Source: Flavobacterium sp. SUN052 (GTDB lineage Bacteria; Bacteroidota; Bacteroidia; Flavobacteriales; Flavobacteriaceae). From it: a stretch of 64,000 bases of DNA. Position 1 is the stretch's first letter, and every line of letters begins with the position of its first letter. The stretch spans positions 124,001 to 188,000 of the forward strand of contig NZ_JAPQNS010000015.1 in assembly GCF_028867935.1 (NCBI RefSeq), in the 5' to 3' direction. A program made the translations under genes and the position numbers. The notes under the pieces were generated by a model, which was not told the DNA's origin, searched no databases, and saw only the letters and a program-made list of their open reading frames with translations. This document shows positions 17,351-26,805 of this stretch, piece after piece.

Positions 17351-18784
17351 ATGAAACCAACCCATTATCTCCTGCTTTTCCTCGCTCTCCTGACCCGGCC
17401 CGCTCTGGCACAGTTGGGCATGGGTGGCCAGCCTCACCCCTCGGCAGCCCTCGACCTGAAAGCCACCGACAAAGCCTTTTACCCGCCCCGGCTTACCTCG
17501 GCTCAGCGCGTGGCCATTGCCAGCCCCCAACCCGGTGCGATGGTCTATGACACCGACAAAGGTCGGCTTTACCTCCATGACGGCCAGAACTGGTATCCGA
17601 TGCAACTCGCGCCGTTTGGCAGCAGCCCCCTCATTGACCGTCTCGCCAGCGACGGAGCCGCAGGTGATTACTTTGGTATTCGCGTGGCCATAGATGGGAA
17701 CTATGCGGTAGTGGGGGCATATGGAGCTTCCTCTAGTCAGGGGAAAGCCTATGTGTTTGCCCGGGTGGGCAACACCTGGATAGAGCAGGCTATTCTGACA
17801 GCCCCCGGTGGTGCTACTAACGATTATTTCGGGTGGGCAGTGGCCATTTCGGGTGATTACATTGTTGTGGGGGCCTTTGGCCGGGATGTACGTGTATCAG
17901 CCTCTGTAACGAATACCGATCAGGGCGCGGCCTATGTGTTTGCGCGTTCCGGCACTACCTGGACCTGGCAGACCACCCTGACTAACAACGACGGAGCCGC
18001 AGTTGATTGGTTTGGTGTATCGGTTGCTATCGTGGGCGACTACATTATGGTTGGGGCCTCGTACAAAACCGTTGGGGCGAACACCTTTCAGGGTAAAGCC
18101 TACATCTTTGCCCGGTCGGCCTCAACCATTTTTCCAACCTGGACCCAGCAAGCCAACCTGAGTGCGGGCGACGGTGCGGCTTCTGATAACTTTGGCGTAA
18201 GGGTATCCATCTCCGGCGATTATGCGATGGTTGGTGCTTTTGGCAAAGCCATTGGCACCAACACGAGTCAAGGGAAAGTCTATATCTATGCCCGCACCGG
18301 AACTACCTGGAACCTGCAAACAAGCTTAACCGCGAGCGACGGAGCGGCTAATGATTACTTTGGCTATAGCGTAGCCATTGCGGGAGATTATGCCGTAGTG
18401 GGGGCCTATGGTAAGAATTCATCTACCGGTAAAGTCTATACCTATGCCCGGTCGGGGGCTTCGTGGGTAGCGCTTGCTCCACTTACCCCTTCTGATCTGG
18501 TAGCTGGTGATTACTTAGGCACCAGCGTTGCCTTATCGGGCGATTATCTGTTGATAGGGGCAGGTGGTAAAGACGTAAGCGGCAATACCGATCAGGGGGC
18601 GGCCTATCTGTATCAGCGGTCGGGGGTGGGCTGGTCGTTTGTTCGCCGGATTACGGATGATTCACCTGCCTATACCTTCAACGGGAGAAGCGTCGGCATT
18701 TCCAACGGCTTGTTTGTTATTGGGGGTTCGGGCTTTCAAAACGATAGAGGCAAGGTTTCGTTCGGGACGGTAGATTCGTTTTGA
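17351..18784 (+). CDS. Secreted FG-GAP repeat protein
   Basis: A 477-residue protein starting at the ATG 17351 with signal peptide MKPTHYLLLFLALLTRPALAQ; an in-frame start eight codons upstream is less likely. Residues 25-75 form the N-terminal segment common in Bacteroidota exported proteins (SAALDLKA, PRLTSAQR, GAMVYDTDKGRLYLHDGQNW). From about residue 85 come seven FG-GAP-like units of about 55 residues, each with a DYFG or DWFG start, a V(A/S)I(S/A)GDY core and AYVFAR or similar. These probably form a seven-bladed beta-propeller as in integrin-like adhesins. There is no C-terminal sorting domain or enzyme motif. Surface adhesion is likely but unproven. Confidence 0.82.
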   Translation: MKPTHYLLLFLALLTRPALAQLGMGGQPHPSAALDLKATDKAFYPPRLTSAQRVAIASPQPGAMVYDTDKGRLYLHDGQNWYPMQLAPFGSSPLIDRLASDGAAGDYFGIRVAIDGNYAVVGAYGASSSQGKAYVFARVGNTWIEQAILTAPGGATNDYFGWAVAISGDYIVVGAFGRDVRVSASVTNTDQGAAYVFARSGTTWTWQTTLTNNDGAAVDWFGVSVAIVGDYIMVGASYKTVGANTFQGKAYIFARSASTIFPTWTQQANLSAGDGAASDNFGVRVSISGDYAMVGAFGKAIGTNTSQGKVYIYARTGTTWNLQTSLTASDGAANDYFGYSVAIAGDYAVVGAYGKNSSTGKVYTYARSGASWVALAPLTPSDLVAGDYLGTSVALSGDYLLIGAGGKDVSGNTDQGAAYLYQRSGVGWSFVRRITDDSPAYTFNGRSVGISNGLFVIGGSGFQNDRGKVSFGTVDSF

Positions 18785-18888
18785 GACAAAGCACCTAAAC
18801 GCCTTCCCCAGGCAGCGGAACAAGTTCTGTAACCCCGGCCCTGGGTCGGGCTACCTACCCATCACAAACCAAAACCCCCATTACGCCA

Positions 18889-21639
18889 ATGAAACCGTTT
18901 TATTACCTCTGTTTGCTGTTCCTCGCCATCGGCGGCACGGCCTACGCACAAACCAGTCCGGGTGCCGTGCCGCCTGTGCTGGTCTCGACGGTATCGAACG
19001 GGGGCGATGGCCTTGGCACCATCATCCAGTTTACACCCGGCAGTTCGTCGGTGGTTAGTGGCACGCTAACCCCGGCCGTGTTTACACTCACCGGCATTGC
19101 CGGGGCCAAACCCCTGCTGAACCGCCTGACCGACTACAACGGCAAACTCTACGGCATGACCCGCGAAGGCGGCACCAACAACGGCGGGGTTATTTTTGTG
19201 TATGACCCGGCCACCGATCAGTACACCCGGCTTTATGATTTCTACACCCCGACGGGTAGCCGACCAGAAGGCTCGCTGACGGTCTATAACAACAAACTCT
19301 ATGGCATGACCGGCATTGGTGGGAGTAACAACGCCAGTGGTGTCCTGTTCGTTTTCGACCCGGCCACCAACACCTACACCAAACTGAAAGATTTTGGTCT
19401 GGATGACGGCTACAGCCCTTACGGCTCGCTGACGGTCTATAATAACAAACTCTATGGCATGACCGGCCTCGGCGGAACAGGCTCAGGAGCCTCCGGAACG
19501 CTGTTTGAGTTTGACCCGGTCACCAACACATTTACCAAAAAGAAAGACTTTATCCAGGCTACCGATGGGGGCCACCCCGAAGGTACACTAACCGTCTACG
19601 GCAATAAACTCTACGGAACCACTGCCTGGGGCGGTTTGCTGGATGGGGGCGTTTTGTTTTCCTATGAACCGGCCACCAACACCTATGCCAAACGCAAAGA
19701 GTTTAGCAGCACCGATCCCGCCCGAAGCGACGGGTTCAGCCCTTACGGCTCGCTGACGGTCTATAATAACAAACTCTATGGCACAACCGAGCGCGGTGGA
19801 GGCAGCAACAACGGAGTCATTTATGAGTTCGACCCGGCCACCAATACGTTCGCCAAAAAGCTGGATATTACAAATGGTTTCTGGCCACGCGACCTCACTC
19901 TGCTAGGAAACGAACTCTACGGGGCTACAGCAGACGATCTAATTTTTTCGTACAACCCGGCCACCAACACCTATACCACCCGCAAAACATTTAATTTCAG
20001 TAACCGCCGGGCCGAGGGCTCGACTATAGGGCGGAACCTGTTTGCCTCCAACAACCGGATTTATGGGACAACCAACGCGGGCGGAGCTGAAGATATGGGC
20101 GTTTTGTTTGAGTTTAACCCCGCAGGCAACGTTTATACAAAGAAAAAGGATTTTTCGGGAAGCAAGGGTAGCGCGCCCCTCAGCGGCCTGGTTTATTACA
20201 ACGGTAAGCTCTATGGCACCACCCGCACGGGGGGTGTAAACGGGGCGGGAGTATTGTTTGAGTATGACCCGGCCACCCGCCAGTACACCCAAAAAAAAGA
20301 CTTCTCGCAGGCCGATGGGAGCCTGCCCTGGGGAGGCTTGCTGGTCTATAACTGCAAACTCTACGGCCTGACCTCCGAGGGCGGCTCCGGCACAGGGGGC
20401 GTGCTGTTTGAGTATGACCCGGTGGCCAACACCTACACCAAAAAATATAATTTTCCGGCCACCTTTGATCTCAATGGAGGTCGGCCTTACGGTGCGTTGT
20501 CGGTATTCAACAACAAGCTGTATGGGTTTACGTACTATGGTGGTACGGTCGGTTCGGTCGGTTCTGGGGTGCTGTTTGAATATGACCTGACCACCAACAC
20601 CTACACCAAGAAGCGAGACCTGAACCCAGCTACCGATGGGAGTGCGTTTTATGGCCGGATGACACTCGTCAACAACCGTTTCTATGGCCTGATGAGCCGC
20701 GATGGAGCTACCAGCAATGGCACCTTGTTTGAGTATGACCCCGTCTCGAACACCTACACCAAAAAGTCTGATTTTGGCGGAGCCTTAGGAGGCACCCCCA
20801 CCGGTTCGCTGGTATTGCTGAACAACAAACTCTACGGCCTGAACAAATCGTGGTTAGTTGGAGGAAATGATGGTACCCTGATTGAGTACGACCCCGTCTC
20901 GAACACATTGGCAGCCCGGTACACCTTCACGCAGAGCAGCGACGGTGCTTTTGCACCCATTGGCTCATTGGTTGTGTTTCGGGGGAAACTCTACGGACAA
21001 ACCCAGAAGGGCGGGGCCAATGGCTTCGGCACCGTGTTCGGTTATGACCCGGCTGTTCCAGGGCCATCGTCCTACAGCACAATCATTGCTCTGAAGAATA
21101 CCACCACAGGGTATTACGCCAATGAGTACGAAACGCTCTATCAGCCCTCACCCCAATTGGTTGTTTTCCCCGATTGTCAGCTATCGGCCACGGCCACGGT
21201 GGCTTCTACGTCTCTGTGTGTCAATGACCAGCAAGCGGTGAGTGTGGCCGTAAAGGGGCAGAACTGCCAGGTACAATATGCCTGGACTGCTGACGCTTTC
21301 TCGCGGCTGAGTACGCCAGCCAATGCGTCAATAGTCAACAGCACAGCCCTTCAATCGGGGGTACGGTCGTTTTCGGTGACGGTCACGGAGAGCCTTTGCT
21401 CAGTCGTAGCCAGCACCACAGCTCCTGCCTTCGACATCAGTAGCGTGCGGAATGGCTCCTGGAACGACCCCGCCACCTGGAACTGCGGTCGCATCCCAAT
21501 CATGCTCGACATCGTGCGGGTCCGGCATACGGTCGGACTCCCCGATAATTACACGGCCAACGCCCGGCAACTTACGTTCGAAAGTACGGCCCGGCTCCAG
21601 TACGGTCTATTGGCCCGGATGCGGCTTAATACACTGTAA
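18889..21639 (+). CDS. Secreted GloVer (Kelch-like) tandem-repeat protein
   Basis: A 916-residue exported protein with signal MKPFYYLCLLFLAIGGTAYAQ. Residues 45-740 consist of about thirteen repeats of about 50 residues with the pattern YNNKLYGMTxxGGxxNxGVLFxFDPATNTYTKKxDF. This is the Gloeo/Verruco (choice-of-anchor GloVer) repeat, related to Kelch blades. The C-terminal part has an Ig-like stretch, then NGSWNDPATWNCGRIP, a segment often found near the end of secreted Cytophagales proteins. Repeats are so alike that a 47-bp stretch is identical at 19413-19459 and 19737-19783. No catalytic site is visible; a surface or extracellular binding role is likely. Confidence 0.85.
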   Translation: MKPFYYLCLLFLAIGGTAYAQTSPGAVPPVLVSTVSNGGDGLGTIIQFTPGSSSVVSGTLTPAVFTLTGIAGAKPLLNRLTDYNGKLYGMTREGGTNNGGVIFVYDPATDQYTRLYDFYTPTGSRPEGSLTVYNNKLYGMTGIGGSNNASGVLFVFDPATNTYTKLKDFGLDDGYSPYGSLTVYNNKLYGMTGLGGTGSGASGTLFEFDPVTNTFTKKKDFIQATDGGHPEGTLTVYGNKLYGTTAWGGLLDGGVLFSYEPATNTYAKRKEFSSTDPARSDGFSPYGSLTVYNNKLYGTTERGGGSNNGVIYEFDPATNTFAKKLDITNGFWPRDLTLLGNELYGATADDLIFSYNPATNTYTTRKTFNFSNRRAEGSTIGRNLFASNNRIYGTTNAGGAEDMGVLFEFNPAGNVYTKKKDFSGSKGSAPLSGLVYYNGKLYGTTRTGGVNGAGVLFEYDPATRQYTQKKDFSQADGSLPWGGLLVYNCKLYGLTSEGGSGTGGVLFEYDPVANTYTKKYNFPATFDLNGGRPYGALSVFNNKLYGFTYYGGTVGSVGSGVLFEYDLTTNTYTKKRDLNPATDGSAFYGRMTLVNNRFYGLMSRDGATSNGTLFEYDPVSNTYTKKSDFGGALGGTPTGSLVLLNNKLYGLNKSWLVGGNDGTLIEYDPVSNTLAARYTFTQSSDGAFAPIGSLVVFRGKLYGQTQKGGANGFGTVFGYDPAVPGPSSYSTIIALKNTTTGYYANEYETLYQPSPQLVVFPDCQLSATATVASTSLCVNDQQAVSVAVKGQNCQVQYAWTADAFSRLSTPANASIVNSTALQSGVRSFSVTVTESLCSVVASTTAPAFDISSVRNGSWNDPATWNCGRIPIMLDIVRVRHTVGLPDNYTANARQLTFESTARLQYGLLARMRLNTL

Positions 21640-21650
21640 TGTAAGTTTTA

Positions 21651-21761
21651 CAGGTTTATAAGCAAACGCGCATGAAACCAACGCGCTGTTTCCTGTTTTT
21701 TCCGACCTACTCACCCGGCCCACGCTGGCCCAAACCAGTAAGCCGTTGGGCAGTTCATTTT
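21651..21761 (+). pseudogene. Remnant of an exported-protein gene start
   Basis: From 21651 the sequence repeats the start region of the FG-GAP gene: CAGGTTTATAA, 10 bases, then ATGAAACCAAC at 21672, against 17341 and 17351. The coding part begins MKPTRCFLFF, then one frame shift gives DLLTRPTLAQTSKPLGSSF, a proper signal peptide end aligned with LLTRPALAQ of the FG-GAP protein. It then runs into the 3' end of the convergent esterase gene and stops being alignable. This is a broken 5' end of a paralogue with the body lost. Confidence 0.65.
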
Positions 21762-24458
21762 CTACCGCACCCGCCCCATCACCATGCCTTCATCGTCTTC
21801 TCCCCGATTTAGCGCCCCGTTACCCGGCGTTGAATCCACATCCGTCCCCAGGGCCTGACTCACTTCGCTTCGGATCTGGAACGTACCTGTTGTGGTACCC
21901 ACTCGTACCGGTAACGTACGTACTGCCAGCTGACCCGGCCCCAGCGAAGATACGGTTGCCGTAACCACCTGCCCGGTCTGGCTTAGACCGGTCGACGGAA
22001 CCAATTGCCAGCCTGTCGGAATAGCCGTTTGCAACGTAATGGCCGAAGCCGACTGGCCTCCAGCATTGGATAGATGCAACATGATTCGCAGTGTATCTTC
22101 GGGGATAACTACCTCTCGACTTAATTGCATCTGTAAAGCTAGGTCGATCTTTGTCGGATCGGGGGGCGGTTGATTCGACAAAATGGCTGGTAGCTGGCGA
22201 CCATTAGGGTTGGGCGAAACCCAGCGGGCGGTGGTGCTATCAGGGGTGCGAAAATCGGCCATGGCCATGTCGTTTTCACCATCGGCGGTGCCGGAACCGG
22301 GCTGACTGTTAGGGTCGGGCTGATCTAATGCCAATACTTCAGCCGCATTCTCAATTTCACCCGGTGCGGTAACCAGCGCATCGAACATAAACACCTTTTT
22401 ACCGCCTGGTTCCAGCCCCGCCACAGTTGCTGAAACAACGCTGGAACTCGCAGCCAAGCCCACATCTGAGCTAGCCACAAACCGAAGCGCGTCCGGTAAC
22501 CGATCAATGAGCTGGATATTAGTGGCATCGTCGGGACCGTTGTTTGTTAGTTGCACCATATAACGCACCGCATCGCCCACGGCCACAACCCGTTTGTCCA
22601 CCTGCATAGCCAGCGATACGTCGGCCTGATCGGGTATCGCTATTGGAGTGGGAGCGGGTTCATTACCAATATAAACCGTGTGCCGTTTATCCAGAAACGT
22701 ACCTTCGATCCATATCCCTGCTCTTGAATCGCCCTGCCGACGTACTGATAGTCGGTAGCGACCCGTTTCAACACCACCTACGCCAATACGCTGGGGGGGA
22801 TAGTTGCGCGTATAGTCAAAGCTGGGAAAGTCAGTAGTTGTGGTCGCCAGACTCCAGTTTGTTTGGGTGAACGGACCACCATCTAAACGCTCCAACCGAA
22901 TTTCAACCGGCGCACTTGCCCACACCAACGCATCGAAACCGTGAGCGGGCTGATCGTACTTATAGCCAATACGCTGAATGGTAGGATCGGGCTGGCCGCC
23001 CACCACAAACGGCGATGCTGCCGTTTGGCTCAACACCCGCGACGCATTGGCATCTATCGGAAACGGCTCGCTCCAAGTACTGGTGAACACGGGTTGGCTG
23101 GTTCGGATACGGACTCGATAGTTACCGGTTGGCAGGTTTGCCGGAATAACAAACGGAAGCGGATTTTGCCCGGTAGTCGGGTCAGACTCGGCCAGTATCG
23201 TCTCACTCGTTGTTAGAGCGAGTTGCACCCGGAACGTATTACCCGCCAGCAATGGGGCCTCGTGTACAAAGGGAACCGAGATCGTATCACCCGACCGATG
23301 CAAGCGGGGAAGCACGTAACCCGTTGTCAACAAAGCAACTGAATCGGGCAGAAAAGGAGCTGCCGATTGAAAAAAGGCGTCGGTCAGGCATTGATTCCAG
23401 AGCCGGGTTAACATGGTAAGTCCTTCAAATCCACTGAAATGAAGCTTATCGGGACGGATAGTGATCCGTGTACAAGTGTCTGTCACAGGACCGGGCCACG
23501 CATTGGCGACCGTTGCGATTAGATCGTTCTGAGCCTGAATAACCTCCGGGCGTGTTGTTCCATTGATATAACTAGCCCGCGACAGTAGCCAGGGTAGTCC
23601 GGTAAATCCCGTTTGCTGCCGGGTTTTCTGAATCACTGACGCAATGTTGCTACTATACGTTTGCCGCGAGGTACTCTCCAGGTTGTCGCTTTCGCCCTGA
23701 TGCCATAGTATGGCTCTCAATCCAGTTCGGGCCACATAATGGCGCAGGGCAACGCCAACTCTGCGGTATGGCGACAAGCCACCCGTACCAATGCCGGCCG
23801 CCGTCTGCGCCCACTGCGTGCTGGTGGTGTTTCCTTCTGCTGCTCCTAAAAACAGCACGGGTACATTTAGTCGCCGGGTCAGGCTATCGCCCAGCATGGT
23901 CCAGATATAAGGGGGATTCGACGGGCCAATATTTGTTTTGGCTCCCGCCCGACTGTAAGGCAGGTTGAGCGTTTGTTCGGCCGGATTGTCCTGTCGCGAG
24001 TCAACACAGGATACCCGGTCGTCGGTGGCATCGTAGGATTCTTCCGATGCTCCAAGTGCATTGGATTGGCCGGCAACAACAAACACTTCGCCCACTCCGA
24101 TCCGATTAACGGTTGTTTGCGCCGTGATGGCAAAGCCCGCCTTCGTCCGAACCTGGAGCTGATACCAGCCCCCTTTGGCCAGAACCACACCCCGGAAAGC
24201 AAGGGTAGATGCGATGAGTGACAGCGATTGCCAGGTTGTTGCGGTTCCCTGTCCGGGCGTCAGGGGAACAAGTCGAGCCTCGGCCCGCGTGGTACCAGCC
24301 GGAGCAAGCCCGGCCACAGGCACTTTAGCCTGATTGGCAAGATCGCGCTGAAAAACGACACGCGAACGTGGTGTGGATAGTGAAATTTGCGCCTGTGTAG
24401 CGTTACTAATTAGTGCATAGCAGGTACTCGCCAGTATAAACCGGACCCAGAACAACAT
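21762..24458 (-). CDS. Secreted sialate O-acetylesterase-like protein with DUF11 domains
   Basis: A protein of about 898 residues. The ATG at 24458 gives signal peptide MLFWVRFILASTCYALISNATQAQ; a longer frame would start inside the promoter. The esterase domain (SASA family, carbohydrate esterase-like) has FVVAGQSNALG with the nucleophile Ser near residue 132, WHQGESD near 250 and DKLHFSG with the catalytic His. Further domains follow, including two DUF11/CARDB-like modules (about 595-715 and 780-890; LTNNGPDDATNIQLIDRLPD and LSNAGGQSAS). It probably removes acetyl groups from glycans outside the cell. There is no clear T9SS sorting domain at the end. Confidence 0.8.
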   Translation of the reverse strand: MLFWVRFILASTCYALISNATQAQISLSTPRSRVVFQRDLANQAKVPVAGLAPAGTTRAEARLVPLTPGQGTATTWQSLSLIASTLAFRGVVLAKGGWYQLQVRTKAGFAITAQTTVNRIGVGEVFVVAGQSNALGASEESYDATDDRVSCVDSRQDNPAEQTLNLPYSRAGAKTNIGPSNPPYIWTMLGDSLTRRLNVPVLFLGAAEGNTTSTQWAQTAAGIGTGGLSPYRRVGVALRHYVARTGLRAILWHQGESDNLESTSRQTYSSNIASVIQKTRQQTGFTGLPWLLSRASYINGTTRPEVIQAQNDLIATVANAWPGPVTDTCTRITIRPDKLHFSGFEGLTMLTRLWNQCLTDAFFQSAAPFLPDSVALLTTGYVLPRLHRSGDTISVPFVHEAPLLAGNTFRVQLALTTSETILAESDPTTGQNPLPFVIPANLPTGNYRVRIRTSQPVFTSTWSEPFPIDANASRVLSQTAASPFVVGGQPDPTIQRIGYKYDQPAHGFDALVWASAPVEIRLERLDGGPFTQTNWSLATTTTDFPSFDYTRNYPPQRIGVGGVETGRYRLSVRRQGDSRAGIWIEGTFLDKRHTVYIGNEPAPTPIAIPDQADVSLAMQVDKRVVAVGDAVRYMVQLTNNGPDDATNIQLIDRLPDALRFVASSDVGLAASSSVVSATVAGLEPGGKKVFMFDALVTAPGEIENAAEVLALDQPDPNSQPGSGTADGENDMAMADFRTPDSTTARWVSPNPNGRQLPAILSNQPPPDPTKIDLALQMQLSREVVIPEDTLRIMLHLSNAGGQSASAITLQTAIPTGWQLVPSTGLSQTGQVVTATVSSLGPGQLAVRTLPVRVGTTTGTFQIRSEVSQALGTDVDSTPGNGALNRGEDDEGMVMGRVR

Positions 24459-24487
24459 AGCAAAAAACGCTTTTAGTGTGGATATAT

Positions 24488-24519
24488 CAAATCTATCGTT
24501 TAAGAAAAGATTTTCCAAG
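24488..24519 (-). promoter_or_regulatory. Promoter of the sialate-esterase-like gene
   Basis: On the minus strand CTTG (24519-24516) is followed after 20 bases by TAGATTTG (24495-24488), a full match to the Bacteroidota TAnnTTTG element with a good -33 box. Spacing is identical to that of the dnaX promoter. The start of transcription would be near 24484, leaving a 26-base leader before the ATG at 24458 and ruling out the upstream in-frame start. Confidence 0.7.
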
Positions 24520-24643
24520 CGTTGCTTACACGTATATTTCCAAAATGGATAGATATGTTGCTAAATCAAAAAAAATATCCCCTTTTCCAACCTTTTCTCT
24601 ATTCTTAGCCACTTTAGGGTGATTCGTTTCCGCAACCCGATCC

Positions 24644-25189
24644 ATGTTTCGCTTGGCCCCTCCACCCGACCTATCTGAACGCGACTTAGTCGCCCAGTGC
24701 CTCTTGCAGGGCGATCCGTCAGCGCAACGGACGGCCCAGCGCCTATTGTTCGAGCGGTACAAACGGGCCATGTTCAGCACAGTTTTCCGGCTGTTGAATG
24801 ACTACCACGCGGCTAACGACGCCCTACAGGATGGCTTTATCGAGGTATTCAGGAATCTGGGAAGTTTCCGGCAAGATTCGACGCTCGGAGCCTGGATCAA
24901 GACAATTATGGTCAGGCAGGCGCTTCGGCACCGGCGGCTGAGTATCGTATCGGAACCGCTCGACCTGCTGCTGCACGATCAGCCTGTTGATATGCCGGAG
25001 GGTATTACGGGCGAACAGCTCGACGCAGCGATCCGGTCGTTACCCGATGGATGCCGGGCCGTTTTTCTGCTGGCCGAAGTAGAAGGTTATCCACACCGCG
25101 AGGTTGCGCAGATGCTGAACATTTCGGAAGGAACGTCTAAATCACAGGTGAGTTACGCCCGTAAACTGCTCCGAAAAAAACTGCAATAG
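24644..25189 (+). CDS. ECF-type RNA polymerase sigma factor
   Basis: A 181-residue sigma-70 family protein of the ECF group. Region 2 covers about residues 15-85 (LLFERYKRAMFSTVFRLL and NDALQDGFIEVFRNLGSF, the core-binding and -10 contact helices). Region 4 covers 125-180 (SLPDGCRAVFLLAEVEGYPH, then the helix-turn-helix REVAQMLNISEGTSKSQVSY). It opens a five-gene operon; the next gene encodes a membrane protein that should be its anti-sigma factor. The regulon is unknown, though the operon's own outer-membrane genes are likely targets. Confidence 0.94.
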   Translation: MFRLAPPPDLSERDLVAQCLLQGDPSAQRTAQRLLFERYKRAMFSTVFRLLNDYHAANDALQDGFIEVFRNLGSFRQDSTLGAWIKTIMVRQALRHRRLSIVSEPLDLLLHDQPVDMPEGITGEQLDAAIRSLPDGCRAVFLLAEVEGYPHREVAQMLNISEGTSKSQVSYARKLLRKKLQ

Positions 25190-25220
25190 TCATTAGTAGT
25201 CATTCATAGTCAAACAACAA

Positions 25221-25823
25221 ATGATGAACCTACCCGAACACGAACCCGACTCAAATCTCTGGCAACGTATCGAAGCGGGTCTGGATGCCGACGCTCAAAT
25301 CGACCGGATGCTTAGCGCACTACCCCAGCTCGATCCCGATGAGCAACTTTGGGATCGAATTGAGGCAAGCTTAGAGTCAACCCCGGTGATCCCGATTGGG
25401 CAGAGGGCTACACGCCTGTTGGGGTCAATTCGTTGGCTCGTTGGTGCTGCGGCTGTGACCTTGGTGAGTGTTTATTGGATCTGGCAGCATGACACTAGCC
25501 CTGATACAGAGCGCGTAACGGTTTCGTACTCCGTTGAAAAAGGTGCGCATCCCTCACCAGCACCATCCCTTGCCAACGCGGAGGCTAACCGGCAGGCCGA
25601 AGCGTTGATAGCCCGACAATGCGCTGAACAGAAACCCATTTGCCAAAAGCCCGAAGTGCATGAATTACGCAATCAGCTGGTCGAGCTAAAGCAGAAACAA
25701 GCACGGATTGGCCAGGAGATGGCCCTGTTTGGGGATGACCCCGCATTGATGCAAGCGCAGGCAAAAATTGAAAGCCAACGAGCCGAAGTCACCAAAGAAC
25801 TATTGACGCTGCTGCAATCATGA
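25221..25823 (+). CDS. Putative anti-sigma factor, single-pass membrane protein
   Basis: A 200-residue protein with a cytoplasmic N-terminus, one membrane helix near residues 72-90 (LVGAAAVTLVSVYWIW) and a charged, coiled-coil-like periplasmic C-terminus. The N-terminal part contains a repeated unit, DSNLWQRIEAGLDAD and DEQLWDRIEASLEST, about 38 residues apart. It is not a classic zinc anti-sigma domain. Its position right after the sigma gene and its topology support an anti-sigma role. The start could be either of two adjacent ATGs. The stop overlaps the next start by four bases (ATGA), so the two are coupled. Confidence 0.7.
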   Translation: MMNLPEHEPDSNLWQRIEAGLDADAQIDRMLSALPQLDPDEQLWDRIEASLESTPVIPIGQRATRLLGSIRWLVGAAAVTLVSVYWIWQHDTSPDTERVTVSYSVEKGAHPSPAPSLANAEANRQAEALIARQCAEQKPICQKPEVHELRNQLVELKQKQARIGQEMALFGDDPALMQAQAKIESQRAEVTKELLTLLQS

Positions 25824-26791
25824 GACGAGTGTTTCCAACAATTCGATGGCCTATCATCAGCGCATTCCTCGGGCTTGGCTACCTGCTGGCGATCTCCTCA
25901 CTGGCCCAAACGGCCCCCGCCGGGGCGGGGCTGGCTGTGCAGGTGGTGACGAAGGTGGTGGAGAAAACAATACCCTGCCCCGACGGAATGACCCAACGCA
26001 TCCGAATTACGGCCCGCAAAGCCGATGTTACTGTGAAAGGCTGGGACCGCCCGCTCGTGGGCGTTAAACTGCGATTGTTAGCCAAACATACCGACCGGGC
26101 CGTAGCCGAACGCGAGGTTGCCTACCATCAGTATACGCTACAACCGAACGGGGCCAGTATCGACTTATCGAATGGGTTTGTCATTCCACAACGGGCAGGT
26201 CGGCTACAAAGCCAAATGAAGGCTATTTACGAAGTTAGCGTTCCGAACCGGGCCGACCTACTTATTAATGATTCGTTCGGCGACATCACTCTGCATGAGC
26301 TCTCAGGCGAAACATCGGTTCAGTTTGAATATGGCAAGCTGACACTGAACGACATCCAGGGCAAACTGACAGTTAAGTCGGATTATGGCGATCTGGACGG
26401 GAAAAGCCTAAACGCACAATTCACCTGCACGGCCGAAAAAGCGACGATTAATTTACGCGACCACGGCGGCACCAGCCAAATCCAGAGCAACTACGGCAAG
26501 TTGTCCATCTTTCCGAGTTCATCCACGCTGGACGAACTGAGCGTAGAAGCTGAACATACGCAAGTGACCCTGGTACCACTTAAAATTGATGATTTCTCCT
26601 ACGATTTGCGAGCTATTTATGGCCAACTGTTTTTACCACCAGCCTGGTCCGAACAGTTTCCCCGTCGGAGCAAGGAGCAGCAACATATTCTCTACCAACC
26701 TAGGCTGCGCAAACCATTAATCAAAGTAGTGAATAAGAGTAGTCCCACTCATCTGTTTACAGCCTCCGACGTCCCTGTAGGCAGCCGATAA
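25820..26791 (+). CDS. Exported DUF4097-like adhesin-type beta protein
   Basis: A 323-residue exported protein; the signal peptide ends near SSLAQ. Repeated short strands with periodic Gly and Asp (DSFGDITLHELSGETSVQFEYG, KLTLNDIQGKLTVKSDYGDL) match the DUF4097/putative auto-transporter adhesin pattern, a right-handed beta-helix-like fold. It overlaps the anti-sigma gene by four bases. In Bacteroidota such proteins are often encoded with sigma/anti-sigma pairs and may report envelope state; this is inference. Two outer-membrane protein genes follow in the operon. Confidence 0.6.
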   Translation: MRRVFPTIRWPIISAFLGLGYLLAISSLAQTAPAGAGLAVQVVTKVVEKTIPCPDGMTQRIRITARKADVTVKGWDRPLVGVKLRLLAKHTDRAVAEREVAYHQYTLQPNGASIDLSNGFVIPQRAGRLQSQMKAIYEVSVPNRADLLINDSFGDITLHELSGETSVQFEYGKLTLNDIQGKLTVKSDYGDLDGKSLNAQFTCTAEKATINLRDHGGTSQIQSNYGKLSIFPSSSTLDELSVEAEHTQVTLVPLKIDDFSYDLRAIYGQLFLPPAWSEQFPRRSKEQQHILYQPRLRKPLIKVVNKSSPTHLFTASDVPVGSR

Positions 26792-26805
26792 TTTCCTTAA
26801 TCCTT

